Positions 26,566 through 35,505 of a stretch of 64,000 nt of DNA are shown here, piece after piece. Location: IMG/VR virus record IMGVR_UViG_3300042466_001120, positions 45,015-109,014 of that record; one strand, 5' to 3'. The translations under genes and the position numbers were made by a program. Each line of letters opens with the position of its first letter. Position 1 is the stretch's first letter. Source of the DNA: a virus. Below the pieces are notes generated by a model. That model worked only from the letters and a program-made list of their open reading frames with translations, was not told the DNA's origin and did no database searches.

Positions 26566-26760
26566 ATGGTAGTAAAACAAAGATCATTAAACGAGTTAAG
26601 ACAAGAAAAAGAGTTTGGATACAAACATTCAGACAATCAAAAGAAAAAAATTAATGTTGACCCACAACACATAATCAATTTGGTTAGAAAATACCCAAAT
26701 GATATGGATCTTGGAAAAAAAGTAAGAGGTTATTTATTGGAATTAGGGATTTATGAGTAA
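26566..26760 (+). CDS. Hypothetical small protein
   Basis: 64 residues, basic; overlaps the DUF3310 gene by 8 bases. Not recognised. Confidence 0.5.
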   Translation: MVVKQRSLNELRQEKEFGYKHSDNQKKKINVDPQHIINLVRKYPNDMDLGKKVRGYLLELGIYE

Positions 26761-26974
26761 GGAACAAGTAAACCATCCAGAACATTATGGAGGATCTGAG
26801 AACGTATATGAAGCAATAAAGGTGATTGATGCGTGGGATTTAGGTTTCTCACTAGGTAATACGGTAAAGTACATCTCAAGGGCAGGTAAAAAAGATCCAG
26901 AGAAAGAAATCGAAGATTTAAAGAAGGCAAAATTTTATTTGGATCATCACATTAAAACATTGGAGAATAAATGA
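26753..26974 (+). CDS. DUF3310 family protein
   Basis: 73 residues: VNHPEHYGG...EAIKVIDAWDLGFSLGNTVKYISRAGKK...DLKKAKFYLDHHI. This is the compact DUF3310 domain (NHPxHY...KYxxRxGKK...DLxKAxxYL), found in many phages; the related T7 gp1.7 acts on nucleotides. Overlaps its downstream neighbour by 4 bases. Confidence 0.85.
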   Translation: MSKEQVNHPEHYGGSENVYEAIKVIDAWDLGFSLGNTVKYISRAGKKDPEKEIEDLKKAKFYLDHHIKTLENK

Positions 26975-27183
26975 AGATGAAATTAACTGAAGAACAAAAA
27001 AGTAATATTCGTGATTTATATGAGGGATTAAAAAGTGATGAACAAACACTTGGAGAAACACTAGATATTATTGTGGATTTTTGTCTTGATGAAGGAATTG
27101 CTAATTTATCGGATGATCAAGATGAAGACCTAATCGAAGAATTTTCAAATGAGGTGTGGGATTATTTAGAAACTATAACGTAA
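26971..27183 (+). CDS. Hypothetical acidic small protein
   Basis: 70 residues, strongly acidic, starting in the ATGA overlap with DUF3310. The segment MKLTEEQKSNIRDLYEGLKSDEQ resembles a short helix pair. Unknown role. Confidence 0.5.
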   Translation: MKMKLTEEQKSNIRDLYEGLKSDEQTLGETLDIIVDFCLDEGIANLSDDQDEDLIEEFSNEVWDYLETIT

Positions 27184-27197
27184 TTAATAAAAAAATA

Positions 27198-27848
27198 ATG
27201 AGATATCTATATTTTTGTCTAATATTATTTTTGACATCCTGTATTGAAATAATTGAAGACCTAAAGTTTAATTTGGATGGATCAGGCACCTTTAAATATG
27301 TTATAAATCTTAGTGGTAGTAAAACCAAAGTAACATCCATACTCGCTTTAGATAGTTTACACGGAGAAAAGGTACCAAAGGTATCAGACATTAGAACTAA
27401 GATCGGAGAGTTTAAAAGAACCTTACAAGAGCAAGAAGGTATTAGTAACGTATTAATAACGGAAGACTATACCAACTTTATCATTAAATTTCAGTGTGAT
27501 TTTAAAAGTGTTGAGGATTTAGAACAAGCACTAAAAAACTCAATTAAAAAACTATACCAAAACAACTATTACGAATATGATTGGGTTTCTTTTAAAGGTA
27601 AGGTATTAACAAGAAAAACACCTATTTTTTATTTAGATGATATTAGGAAGTTTGGTGATAAGGATATTGATAAACTAAAGACCGGAACCTATACTTCAGT
27701 GACTAGGTTTCCAACTAAAATAGATACGTTTGAGAATAAAAATTCGTTAAGATCAAAAAGTAATATGGCTTTAATGATTAAAACAACACCTGATCTACTT
27801 TTAAATGACCAAACCATATTAAACAATAAAATAATATTAAAAAAATGA
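27198..27848 (+). CDS. Lipoprotein
   Basis: 216 residues from the ATG at 27198. Signal MRYLYFCLILFLTSC ends in a lipobox LTSC, so it should be lipidated and exported; the body is beta-rich (LKFNLDGSGTFKYVINLSG). Phage lipoproteins often alter the cell surface against superinfection, but no evidence here distinguishes roles. Overlaps the methyltransferase gene by 4 bases. Confidence 0.7.
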   Translation: MRYLYFCLILFLTSCIEIIEDLKFNLDGSGTFKYVINLSGSKTKVTSILALDSLHGEKVPKVSDIRTKIGEFKRTLQEQEGISNVLITEDYTNFIIKFQCDFKSVEDLEQALKNSIKKLYQNNYYEYDWVSFKGKVLTRKTPIFYLDDIRKFGDKDIDKLKTGTYTSVTRFPTKIDTFENKNSLRSKSNMALMIKTTPDLLLNDQTILNNKIILKK

Positions 27849-28696
27849 TAGAAACAGGAAAAATAATAAATGGGGATTGTATTGAGGTAATGAAAACCTT
27901 ACCGGAAGGGTCTGTGGACTTAATTTGCACATCGCCGCCATATGGCGTGGGTATTGCTTATGACACACACGATGATGATGTGGAGTTTGAAGACTACCTT
28001 GTGTTTGCAAGAAATTGGTTAACTGAATCGTATAACGTATTGAAAGATGATGGGAGAATTGCGTTAAACATACCCTATGAAATCAATAGACAAAAGAAAG
28101 GAGGGAGAATTTTCTTTGTTTCAGAGATGTATCAAATAATGAAAGAAATTGGTTTTGGATTCTTTGGTATTGTTGATTTGGAAGAACAATCACCACATAG
28201 AAGTAAAACCACAGCATGGGGATCTTGGATGAGTCCATCCAGCCCGTATATCTATAACCCGAAAGAGTGTGTTATTTTGGCCTACAAAAAACTACACATT
28301 AAAAAGGTGAAAGGAGAACCACAATGGAAAGGGGTTCCTACTGACATAGAACAAGAAGATGGGACATTTAAGAAAAAAGTAGTATACGAGGAACAAGACA
28401 AGAAAGAATTTATGGAGTTAGTCTTTGGCCAGTGGAACTATTTTGCAGATACAAAGAGTTTAACTAAGGCTACTTTTTCTATGGACATACCAACGAAAGC
28501 AATAAAAATATTATCCTACAAGAATGATATAATTTTGGATCCATTCGCTGGTAGCGGAACTAGTTTAGTCGCTGCGGAAATCTTGGGTCGTAGATGGATC
28601 GGAATAGAACTATCACCAAACTACACTGAAGTGGCAAAAACAAGGGTGGAGTATTTTAAAACACTACAAGAAGTATCGGAAGAAAACCAACAGTAA
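27845..28696 (+). CDS. Beta-class DNA methyltransferase
   Basis: 283 residues. Catalytic motif IV comes first (ICTSPPYGVG, about residue 30) and the AdoMet-binding motif I late (LDPFAGSGTSLVAAE, about residue 237), the beta-class permutation. The TSPPY form occurs in N4-cytosine and some N6-adenine enzymes, so the target base is uncertain. No nuclease nearby. Confidence 0.88.
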   Translation: MIETGKIINGDCIEVMKTLPEGSVDLICTSPPYGVGIAYDTHDDDVEFEDYLVFARNWLTESYNVLKDDGRIALNIPYEINRQKKGGRIFFVSEMYQIMKEIGFGFFGIVDLEEQSPHRSKTTAWGSWMSPSSPYIYNPKECVILAYKKLHIKKVKGEPQWKGVPTDIEQEDGTFKKKVVYEEQDKKEFMELVFGQWNYFADTKSLTKATFSMDIPTKAIKILSYKNDIILDPFAGSGTSLVAAEILGRRWIGIELSPNYTEVAKTRVEYFKTLQEVSEENQQ

Positions 28697-28710
28697 AATG
28701 TTGGTTTTTT
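28683..28710 (+). terminator. Intrinsic-type terminator after the beta-class methyltransferase
   Basis: AAAACCAACA pairs with TGTTGGTTTT around a 6-base loop and ends in T's; the left arm overlaps the last codons. Confidence 0.7.
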
Positions 28711-28722
28711 AGTTTTATGTAG

Positions 28723-28731
28723 TATTTATTT
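28723..28731 (+). promoter_or_regulatory. TATTTATTT element
   Basis: Within TATTTATTTATTATG immediately before the start of the DHH gene. Confidence 0.4.
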
Positions 28732-28734
28732 ATT

Positions 28735-30657
28735 ATGAGAAGAATAATAAATGAATCAGGTATCCGGGATATTAATAATATTGCTAAAAGATACAAAAAA
28801 GCAAAAATATACTTTCACCAAGATTTGGACGGTGTAACAACCGCATTGGCGATGAAAAACTATCTTGAACAACACGGTATTGAAGTTGTCGATGCTGAAG
28901 TAATACAATACGGATCTAAAGAATTCGCCATTAAAAAACCTGAAGGTGAAGGTGACGTTATGCCGGTTCTTGTTGATTTTGCTCACGGAAAACCAATGTT
29001 TGTTATTCATACCGACCACCACGATACACAAGCTGGTGTTGAAAAAGACACGGCAACAAGTTTCAAATCATCAAGATCAAACGTGGAAACCATATCACAA
29101 GTCGTTTCACCAAAAGAGATTTTCCCATCGGATGATATAATGTTAATATCAACGATCGATTCGGCAAACTTCGCGGTAAATCAAATAACACCAGAAATGG
29201 TTATGAATTACCTATACAAATACGATAAAGATAGTTCACTAAAGAGAAATAAAATGTTAATGGGGTTAGTTGTAAATAAACTATTATTAGCATATAAAAA
29301 CAAACCAAGATTTTTGGAAAACCTTGTGTTAAACTCACAACCATCCCTTTTAAGTATTTTAAATAATATTAAAAAAGAAGCGGTTGAAAAGGGGTATGTC
29401 GAACCTGAACAACTAACAAAAAACAAGGAAAATTATATACAAAGTAGAAAAGAAAAGGGTGTAGAAACTCTTGGTAATATTATCTCTCAATATGGATTTG
29501 GTAGCACAACAAAGTCAGGTGCTTATGATAGATACACACCATTTAAAAACAATCCAGATTCCGATTTCCTTGTAACGGGAATGCCGATGGGTATGGTTCA
29601 AGCATCCTGCAACCCATTTAAAGAAGATAGAGCACTCAAAGGGGTAAATTTAGGTGAAATAAAAGATGAGGTATTAGATGTATTTAGAAAAGAATTTGAG
29701 GGGTTAAAAATAACCTTTGGTATTATAAAAAGGGTTGCGGAACAAGAAGCTGATTTTAGTTCAGTTGGTTTTACCTTTAAAGATATGGAGGCGATCTACG
29801 GTGAAAGCCCATCTTATAAAATAGACGGAGGAGAAAACTTAAAAGAGATTTTAAACAACATATCCTCCAAACTTTATAGGGGGTTATCTCAAAAACAAAA
29901 AGAATTATTAAATAAAGTTTCTGTTAATGGATTTGACGTTATAAGAGCAAACTCAGGAGGACACAAATGTATAACCAACATTTCAGGTATAAATTTTTTA
30001 TATAGGGATAATAAAGGAGGTAAAACAGATAAAATTCCTAGTGAGTTATTACCAATCGCTAATTATTCAGGAAAAAATTCATTTTTAAACGACATTAAAT
30101 CAAAATTGTTAACTTACGGTAGATTGTCAGACAAACAAATTGAGATGGCAATGAATCAGATTAAAAAGGAAGGGGGATCACCATCACCATCACCATCAAC
30201 TGAAACAGTTGCTTCACAATCAAACAAAACTTACGTAGATGTTGTAAAACAAATCCAACAGGAATTTGTGAATATTTTAAATAATAAAATAAAATCACAA
30301 TCTGAAGGTATAACTGAAAGTTTTAACAAGGGAGAAAATGTGGAGTCATTATTGAAAAGTCACGTTAAAGGACAAAAAGTTCTTTCTGAACGAGAATGGA
30401 AATTTATTATGTCAAAACTTAACGCAGTTACTGATAACAGAGGACAGTGGGATCATCCGGGTAGATGTACCATGATAGAAAGTAATAGAATAACTATGGA
30501 GAATGTTAATTTTCCTTTAGTTGGTATAGACAACACTGGTCACTTAAAATTAATGTTACCTGAAAACGATTATAAATTCCCAGGAAAAAGAGTTTTTGAA
30601 ATACCATTAAAAGGTAAATATAAAAATTTAGGTATAAAATTACTAAAAACGATTTAA
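28735..30657 (+). CDS. Leader-bearing DHH-family phosphoesterase
   Basis: 640 residues. After a leader-type segment (MRRIINESGIRDINNIAKRY) come YFHQDLDGVTTALAMK (DxDG), VLVDFAHG and HTDHHDT (DHH), the metal-binding set of RecJ/NrnA-type phosphoesterases, at residues about 28-100. The C-terminal half contains GGH(K) (NSGGHKCITNISG), like the DHHA1 nucleotide-binding motif. It probably degrades short oligonucleotides or single-stranded DNA. A short Ser/Pro tract (SPSPSPST) separates the domains from a C-terminal extension. Confidence 0.8.
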   Translation: MRRIINESGIRDINNIAKRYKKAKIYFHQDLDGVTTALAMKNYLEQHGIEVVDAEVIQYGSKEFAIKKPEGEGDVMPVLVDFAHGKPMFVIHTDHHDTQAGVEKDTATSFKSSRSNVETISQVVSPKEIFPSDDIMLISTIDSANFAVNQITPEMVMNYLYKYDKDSSLKRNKMLMGLVVNKLLLAYKNKPRFLENLVLNSQPSLLSILNNIKKEAVEKGYVEPEQLTKNKENYIQSRKEKGVETLGNIISQYGFGSTTKSGAYDRYTPFKNNPDSDFLVTGMPMGMVQASCNPFKEDRALKGVNLGEIKDEVLDVFRKEFEGLKITFGIIKRVAEQEADFSSVGFTFKDMEAIYGESPSYKIDGGENLKEILNNISSKLYRGLSQKQKELLNKVSVNGFDVIRANSGGHKCITNISGINFLYRDNKGGKTDKIPSELLPIANYSGKNSFLNDIKSKLLTYGRLSDKQIEMAMNQIKKEGGSPSPSPSTETVASQSNKTYVDVVKQIQQEFVNILNNKIKSQSEGITESFNKGENVESLLKSHVKGQKVLSEREWKFIMSKLNAVTDNRGQWDHPGRCTMIESNRITMENVNFPLVGIDNTGHLKLMLPENDYKFPGKRVFEIPLKGKYKNLGIKLLKTI

Positions 30658-30666
30658 TTTTTTTCT

Positions 30667-31104
30667 ATGAACGACCAATTGTATTATTTTAATTATAGTG
30701 GAAAAATAAAAGAATGGCCGGGAATTAAATTAATAATTAATGAAAAAAAAACACATAAAGAAATAGGACACATCTTTTTAGTTGATGTTGATACCGCATA
30801 TGATTACGATAGTAAAATAGAAAACGAGATATCAAATATTGAAGATTATAATGATTATGATTTTATAAAAGAAAATGAAACTATATTTTTACATAGTTTA
30901 TTTATTGTTGAGAAATATAGGAATAATGGGTTTGGTAAAATAATCAGAAAAAAAACAGAAGACATTGCGATTGAGTATGGATATAAGGTTTTATCGTCTA
31001 TAACAAATAAAAATAATTTACATTCCAACAGAATAAATGAGGGGTTAAATTATAAAATCTTAGAAAATTTAAAAGAATATAATTTTTTTTACAAAAAACT
31101 GTGA
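30667..31104 (+). CDS. GNAT-family acetyltransferase-like protein
   Basis: 145 residues. LHSLFIVEKYRNNGFGKIIRKKTEDIAIEYGY matches the GNAT acetyl-CoA-binding motif (V...RxxGxGxxL) and is followed by a final strand and helix. Substrate cannot be inferred. Nine bases after the DHH gene. Confidence 0.7.
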   Translation: MNDQLYYFNYSGKIKEWPGIKLIINEKKTHKEIGHIFLVDVDTAYDYDSKIENEISNIEDYNDYDFIKENETIFLHSLFIVEKYRNNGFGKIIRKKTEDIAIEYGYKVLSSITNKNNLHSNRINEGLNYKILENLKEYNFFYKKL

Positions 31105-31171
31105 TTTTACTAAACTAAGTTGTATTTATATATTACCTCTGACAAAATTTCTATATTTTTTATTAAATCAC

Positions 31172-31202
31172 TTGATTAAACAAAAATAAATTTATAAATT
31201 TG
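31172..31202 (+). promoter_or_regulatory. Bacteroidota-type promoter
   Basis: TTG at 31172-31174 and TAAATTTG at 31195-31202, 20 bases apart; precedes the 47-residue gene at 31255. Confidence 0.6.
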
Positions 31203-31254
31203 TAAAACAATTAGGAAACGTTCTAATTAGTATAAAAAATTGATTTATTAATAT

Positions 31255-31398
31255 ATGTCTGAAATTACAAACGAAGTGGTTGAGATCTATGCCTACACTG
31301 ACGACAAAGGTCAGAAAGTGTACACACCAAACGTAGAGTTTGCTGAGATAATGGCTAAGAAATACGGAACAAACGATGTTTACGTAGAAAAAAACTAA
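31255..31398 (+). CDS. Small hypothetical protein
   Basis: 47 residues, acidic, MSEITNEVVEIYAYTDDKGQ... A TTTATTA sequence lies just before its ATG. It is the last gene before the large RNA. Confidence 0.55.
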   Translation: MSEITNEVVEIYAYTDDKGQKVYTPNVEFAEIMAKKYGTNDVYVEKN

Positions 31399-31416
31399 AA
31401 AAAAACAACAAAGGAC

Positions 31417-31447
31417 TTGTCTAATTGAAAAAAAAGACTTAACTTTG
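31417..31447 (+). promoter_or_regulatory. Bacteroidota-type promoter of the giant RNA
   Basis: TTG at 31417-31419 and TAACTTTG at 31440-31447 with 20 bases between; transcription would begin near 31455. Confidence 0.65.
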
Positions 31448-31454
31448 TAAAACA

Positions 31455-32389
31455 AATCAGGAAAAGACCTGAAACGTTCTTTGAAAATCTAAATCCGACC
31501 GAAACAGTCGTCACAGTTAAAAAAAGCGAAGTAACACCTCCCTTTCTTTATATGTGAAACTAAATTAAGTCATTGGGCCGTGTATGGTCCATTAAAATAA
31601 ACCACGAAAGTGGGATAAAGTGAACCCTTAGTGTGTTGGGTTTGCGTCTTGGTGAGTCTTCGGACTTGTCGAGATTGAGTACACAAGCGGGATACCGCTT
31701 AACCTTTAGTACCGAGGGCAACGCTGTAGGGAAAGTGGTTAGGTGAATTGGCAATGTGGGTTGTCAGTTTGAGATGGGAACATCGATAGGAATAACTCGT
31801 AGGGATATTGCAAAAAATAAGGTTATCCGATTTTATTATTGCGTGTTCCATTATGATAGGATACTTAAAACCGAAAGGTATGTTAGTGTACAAGTGGTGT
31901 TGTTACTAACCTTGACCGTCCCCTACCAAGGGTTCGATCTCGAAGTAGTCTTGAAATATTGAGATGGGGACATTTCACGGGGTAGTTTGGTATTTCGTTG
32001 TTCAAAAGATAACGAATCTAAAGACGGACCACTACTTCGATCAATCCACGACACCAAACTTATGGAGCTTTAATTCCAATTAAAATTACATTAAGCAAAA
32101 GTGTTCGTCAGGTGTCAATGAAAGGTGACTACATAGTAACGAGCAGTTCGTTGCGTAGTGAGACCGCAAGTTGAACTACATTCTTACCAAAAACCTCTAT
32201 TCCCGCAAGGAAGAGTTGGGACGGCAGTCTCGAAGAGAGTTGAGTAATGAGAGAGTAATTGATACCTCAAGGAGTGATTCACCTAAATAATCGTCACTGA
32301 GGAATACCATTCAAAAGATGGTGGATACGAAGGGAAACAATAATCCTTCAAAAGGTTCTCAATAACAGGTATAATCTCAGCCTTTTTTA
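31455..32389 (+). ncRNA. Giant structured non-coding RNA (GOLLD/ROOL-like candidate)
   Basis: About 0.93 kb with no convincing ORF, higher GC than the flanks, between a consensus promoter and a terminator. Local helices include TGGGCC/GGTCCA (31574-31591), CCAC-GAAA-GTGG (31602-31613), AGTC-UUCG-GACT (31655-31666), AAGCGG-GATA-CCGCTT (31685-31700) and ACC-GAAA-GGT (31870-31879). The 3' domain is closed by CTGAG...ATACC (32297-32308) with GGTAT...CTCAG (32368-32380), followed by T's. Such dense GNRA/UUCG hairpins fit the ornate giant phage RNAs GOLLD and ROOL, which also tend to lie near phage tRNA arrays. Class assignment needs a covariance-model search. Confidence 0.75.
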
Positions 32390-32446
32390 AAAAACTACTT
32401 ACTGGTAAAAAAAATTGATGGATGATAAAAAATTATTGTCCATTTT

Positions 32447-32477
32447 TTTGTGAGTTAAATTTTTTTGCATATCTTTG
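32447..32477 (+). promoter_or_regulatory. Bacteroidota-type promoter
   Basis: TTTG at 32447-32450 and TATCTTTG at 32470-32477, 19 bases apart; ATG at 32482. Confidence 0.7.
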
Positions 32478-32481
32478 TTGT

Positions 32482-32892
32482 ATGAAAAATGATAACAAAA
32501 TAGGTAAAGCGATTACGGACAAACATATTAAGATCGTTAAAAAAATTACTAAAGATATGGTAATTAGTGCATATAAAAATTACAAATATTATGTGGATTC
32601 TGACCTATTAGATTCAGCAATTAAAATCTCATCAATTAGAAAATATAAACACGAAAAATCTGTGTGGTTGGATAATAAAGAACTATATACCTATGAGATA
32701 GATGTTATTGTTGATATGCGTTCTGGACGGAGTTGGAAAAATAACAATTATTGCCAACGAAATGCAACAAGATATAATAGATATTATAGGAATAGTATTT
32801 ATAATTCAGTTTTAGAATATTTAAAATATTTTGGAATTGATGAATCAGATAACCCCACTATTTCAAAAATACAATACAAAGAAATTGTTTAA
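32482..32892 (+). CDS. Hypothetical protein
   Basis: 136 residues from the ATG after the promoter; an upstream in-frame ATG at 32422 lies before the promoter and is unlikely. Lys/Tyr-rich, helical; CQRNATRYNRYYRNS is notably aromatic and basic. Not recognised. Confidence 0.6.
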   Translation: MKNDNKIGKAITDKHIKIVKKITKDMVISAYKNYKYYVDSDLLDSAIKISSIRKYKHEKSVWLDNKELYTYEIDVIVDMRSGRSWKNNNYCQRNATRYNRYYRNSIYNSVLEYLKYFGIDESDNPTISKIQYKEIV

Positions 32893-32915
32893 TTAAAAAA
32901 AAAGTATTACATTTG
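32885..32915 (+). promoter_or_regulatory. Bacteroidota-type promoter
   Basis: TTG at 32885-32887 and TACATTTG at 32908-32915, 20 bases apart, before the ATG at 32930. Confidence 0.6.
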
Positions 32916-32929
32916 TATAAATAAAAGAT

Positions 32930-33196
32930 ATGGCAACACTAAAACACATAATGATCGTCCACCCTAAGTTTGGTGAAGTTTTAAATGAAACTTTTATGGA
33001 TGAGGTACAGTTTAAAATATTTTTGAATATGGTCCACTCATCTATTGAGTTGAATCAAAACCTATCAACGTTTAATGGTAAAGACTTTTTAGTTCACGTA
33101 CCAAGTTCAATATTAAAGGAATGTTTAGTTATTGGTAATAGTAAAGAGATGTCAATAGCTGAGGTTGTTATAGCAAAATCTAAGTTGGAGGGATAG
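32930..33196 (+). CDS. Hypothetical small protein
   Basis: 88 residues, compact alpha/beta. It has its own promoter and is followed by a hairpin-rich 3' region and a terminator, so it is a single-gene unit. Not recognised. Confidence 0.6.
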   Translation: MATLKHIMIVHPKFGEVLNETFMDEVQFKIFLNMVHSSIELNQNLSTFNGKDFLVHVPSSILKECLVIGNSKEMSIAEVVIAKSKLEG

Positions 33197-33201
33197 TTTC
33201 T

Positions 33202-33289
33202 TTGTTTCTCTTTAAAACAAAGTGGTGGCAGTTTGTATCACAATCCGTGATCGACCCGAAATTAGGTGAGGTTTTCCTCACCTTTTTTT
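33202..33289 (+). terminator. Structured 3' region and intrinsic-type terminator
   Basis: AGGTGAGG-TTTT-CCTCACCT (33264-33283) followed by seven T's is a strong terminator. Upstream, CTTTGTTT/AAACAAAG and ATCAC/GTGAT also form hairpins, so the 3' end could be a stable small RNA. Confidence 0.8.
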
Positions 33290-33300
33290 ATTATATGATA

Positions 33301-33309
33301 TATTTATTA
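33301..33309 (+). promoter_or_regulatory. TATTTATTA element
   Basis: Two bases before the start of the M23/VanY gene, directly after a terminator, so the downstream gene needs its own promoter close by. Confidence 0.55.
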
Positions 33310-33311
33310 GT

Positions 33312-34673
33312 ATGGATCTAAAAAGAATTATTAGAAAGGTAATAAAAGAGGCTCACGAAAAGAGGCAAATTAACGAAGCCACATGGGTACCTAAAAATAC
33401 TGGAAGTAAATATGGTATGAGACTTCACCCCGTACAGAAAGTTTATAAACTTCATGCTGGTCAGGATTATCCTGAACCACAAGGTACTGCTATTATTGTA
33501 ATTAAACCAGGTAAGGTATTAAGATCTGAATTTGGTAAAGCCAATGGTAATTTTGTTGAAATTTTACATAATGATGGTTCGGTTACGATGTATTTACATC
33601 TATCTAAGAGAATGGTAAGTGCTGGTGACATTGTAAATAGTGGTAAAGTAATTGGGTTGGTTGGATCTACAGGTCTTTCTACGGGGCCACATCTACATTT
33701 TGTTTATAAAAAGGATGGTAAAATGATAAATCCTGAAACTTATGCTCCACAGGTATTTAGATTTAGTAATAGTTCGTCACCAGACGTTAGTGAGTTTGTT
33801 AAACCGGTTGCAAAAGGTAAAACAAAAGAATATATGGTGTATGCCATCTCAAGTGGAAAAGTGCATAACCCAACCGGTAATTATATTGGTAGTTTAGGTA
33901 CATTAATATCAAAAAGAAATGGTGAACCGATATATGGATCACAAAGAAAACGAGATGGTAGAATATTTTTATTCACATTTGATAACAGTAATGATGTATT
34001 ATACATTGAAATGTCTAATGAGGACTTTTTAAATTATGATGTTAAAAAACAAAGAATAGAAGGGACGTGGGAAAAATTAACGGAAACTTCTGTTGTTAGA
34101 GATTCTAAAAGTAAAAACCAAGAAAAATCTTCTGAAACAAAAAATAAAGAAACTCAAAAATCAGGAGATTTAAAAGACGATAGACTTTCAGAACCAATTT
34201 TAAAGGCAATTAATGACTTAATAAAAAAAGGTGTTAACATTACAAAAAAAAATATAGATAAAGAATTTGAACAGGAAGGGTCAACAAGACCTGATTTGGG
34301 AAAAAATAAAATTGCAGAAAAGAAAATACTAGAACTTATAAATGATTGTAATAAAAAATTTGGTATAAGTGGAGGGGTAGTCTCCGGATATAGAAGTTAT
34401 GATGATCAAGTGAATAATTTTGCAAAAAAAGTTTTAAATAATAAAAGAACAATAGATAATGTTCAAGCATCAAACACATTACCTGGTTTTAGTCAACACC
34501 ACACAGGAAAGGCGTTTGATATATATTCAACAGAAACTAGTTGGTGGGATGCGAAACCTAAGATTAAAAAATGGGTTGCGGATAACGCTAAAGATTACGG
34601 TTTTGAAATAACATATAAAACACAAGGACCATTAAGGGTTGCTGAACCTTGGCATTTAAATTATATAGGATGA
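33312..34673 (+). CDS. Leader-bearing dual peptidoglycan hydrolase (M23 + VanY)
   Basis: 453 residues. Leader MDLKRIIRKVIKEAHE at the N-terminus. Residues about 25-145 form an M23/LytM domain (HAGQDYPEPQGT..., GPHLHFVY); the first zinc ligand His is in LHAGQDY. The C-terminal 130 residues are a VanY-type D-Ala-D-Ala carboxypeptidase: SGYRSYDDQ, SQHHTGKAFDI, EPWHLNY. Two different peptide-cleaving domains on one chain suggest a virion-borne lysin that opens the wall during infection. The last 4 bases overlap the next gene. Confidence 0.85.
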   Translation: MDLKRIIRKVIKEAHEKRQINEATWVPKNTGSKYGMRLHPVQKVYKLHAGQDYPEPQGTAIIVIKPGKVLRSEFGKANGNFVEILHNDGSVTMYLHLSKRMVSAGDIVNSGKVIGLVGSTGLSTGPHLHFVYKKDGKMINPETYAPQVFRFSNSSSPDVSEFVKPVAKGKTKEYMVYAISSGKVHNPTGNYIGSLGTLISKRNGEPIYGSQRKRDGRIFLFTFDNSNDVLYIEMSNEDFLNYDVKKQRIEGTWEKLTETSVVRDSKSKNQEKSSETKNKETQKSGDLKDDRLSEPILKAINDLIKKGVNITKKNIDKEFEQEGSTRPDLGKNKIAEKKILELINDCNKKFGISGGVVSGYRSYDDQVNNFAKKVLNNKRTIDNVQASNTLPGFSQHHTGKAFDIYSTETSWWDAKPKIKKWVADNAKDYGFEITYKTQGPLRVAEPWHLNYIG

Positions 34674-35041
34674 AAATAGATCATATCATAAGAAAAGTTT
34701 TAATTGAAGAATTCACAACTAAAGAATTTTTATATGAAGACATATACGGATCAGTAGAAAGTGTTGATGAATTTTTAAACGAAGCAGAATACCAAGGAAG
34801 AAAAGTCCAACTTGGAAAAATAATGCAAGGAGACATTAAAAAGTCCAAAGTTTATGTTAAAAACGATAAAGGAAAGGTTGTTAAGGTAAATTTTGGTTTT
34901 GGTGGTAAATCGGCAAAAGGTAAAAGAATGGTTATTAAGAAAAATAACCCTGAAAGAAGAAGGTCTTTTAGAGCAAGACATAATTGTGATAATCCAGGTC
35001 CAAGATGGAAACCTAGATATTGGGCATGTAGAACATGGTAA
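34670..35041 (+). CDS. Leader protein with RARHNCDNPGP...YWxCRxW domain
   Basis: 123 residues from the ATG at 34670 (ATGA overlap). Leader MKIDHIIRKVLIEE, then KSKVYVKNDKGKVVKVNFG and a C-terminal RRRSFRARHNCDNPGPRWKPRYWACRTW. This C-terminal block is widespread in large-phage structural or capsid-assembly proteins as far as I know, with unknown activity; the conserved Cys/His/Trp suggest metal binding. Confidence 0.7.
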   Translation: MKIDHIIRKVLIEEFTTKEFLYEDIYGSVESVDEFLNEAEYQGRKVQLGKIMQGDIKKSKVYVKNDKGKVVKVNFGFGGKSAKGKRMVIKKNNPERRRSFRARHNCDNPGPRWKPRYWACRTW

Positions 35042-35064
35042 TAAAAAAAATAAAATAAAAAAAA

Positions 35065-35499
35065 ATGAACAGAAGTTACAGTAAAATCAGACATATTCAA
35101 GAATCTAACAGAAGACTTGAAGAAACATTATTAAACGAACAAAATCCAGCATTAGCAGGACTTGCTGCTAGAGTTGGTAGTGTGATTGGTAATTTATTTA
35201 GAAAAAAAGAAAATGAAACCTCACCGGCACTTCAAGCGGCACAGGCAAGAGTAGAAGCAAAAACAGAACAATTAAGAAATTCACTTAGAGAGTTTCATGA
35301 TGAGTTTGAAAAACTTTATAGAGATAGAGCAAAAGAAATTAGTGACTCAATAAAAAAATTAGAAGCCGAAAAGGCACCAAACTTAGAAAAAGTAAAAGAA
35401 CAAAGTACCACATTGAATACTGAATATGAAAGTCTTTTATCTAAAATAACCGATTTTGAAACTGAAATACAAACAATTTTAGGTAACTATAATAGTTAA
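35065..35499 (+). CDS. Leader (type B) coiled-coil protein
   Basis: 144 residues. Starts MNRSYSKIRHIQESNRRLEETLLNEQ; the first 13 residues are identical to those of the gene at 42518. A small Gly/Ala region is followed by a long coiled coil (about 50-135). Probably a virion-packaged protein. Confidence 0.65.
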   Translation: MNRSYSKIRHIQESNRRLEETLLNEQNPALAGLAARVGSVIGNLFRKKENETSPALQAAQARVEAKTEQLRNSLREFHDEFEKLYRDRAKEISDSIKKLEAEKAPNLEKVKEQSTTLNTEYESLLSKITDFETEIQTILGNYNS

Positions 35500-35505
35500 G
35501 ATAAT

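Noticed and set aside
31560-31962. Three ORFs of 64-68 codons inside the giant RNA
   Set aside because: They overlap one another on both strands and coincide with paired regions; no protein-like sequence.
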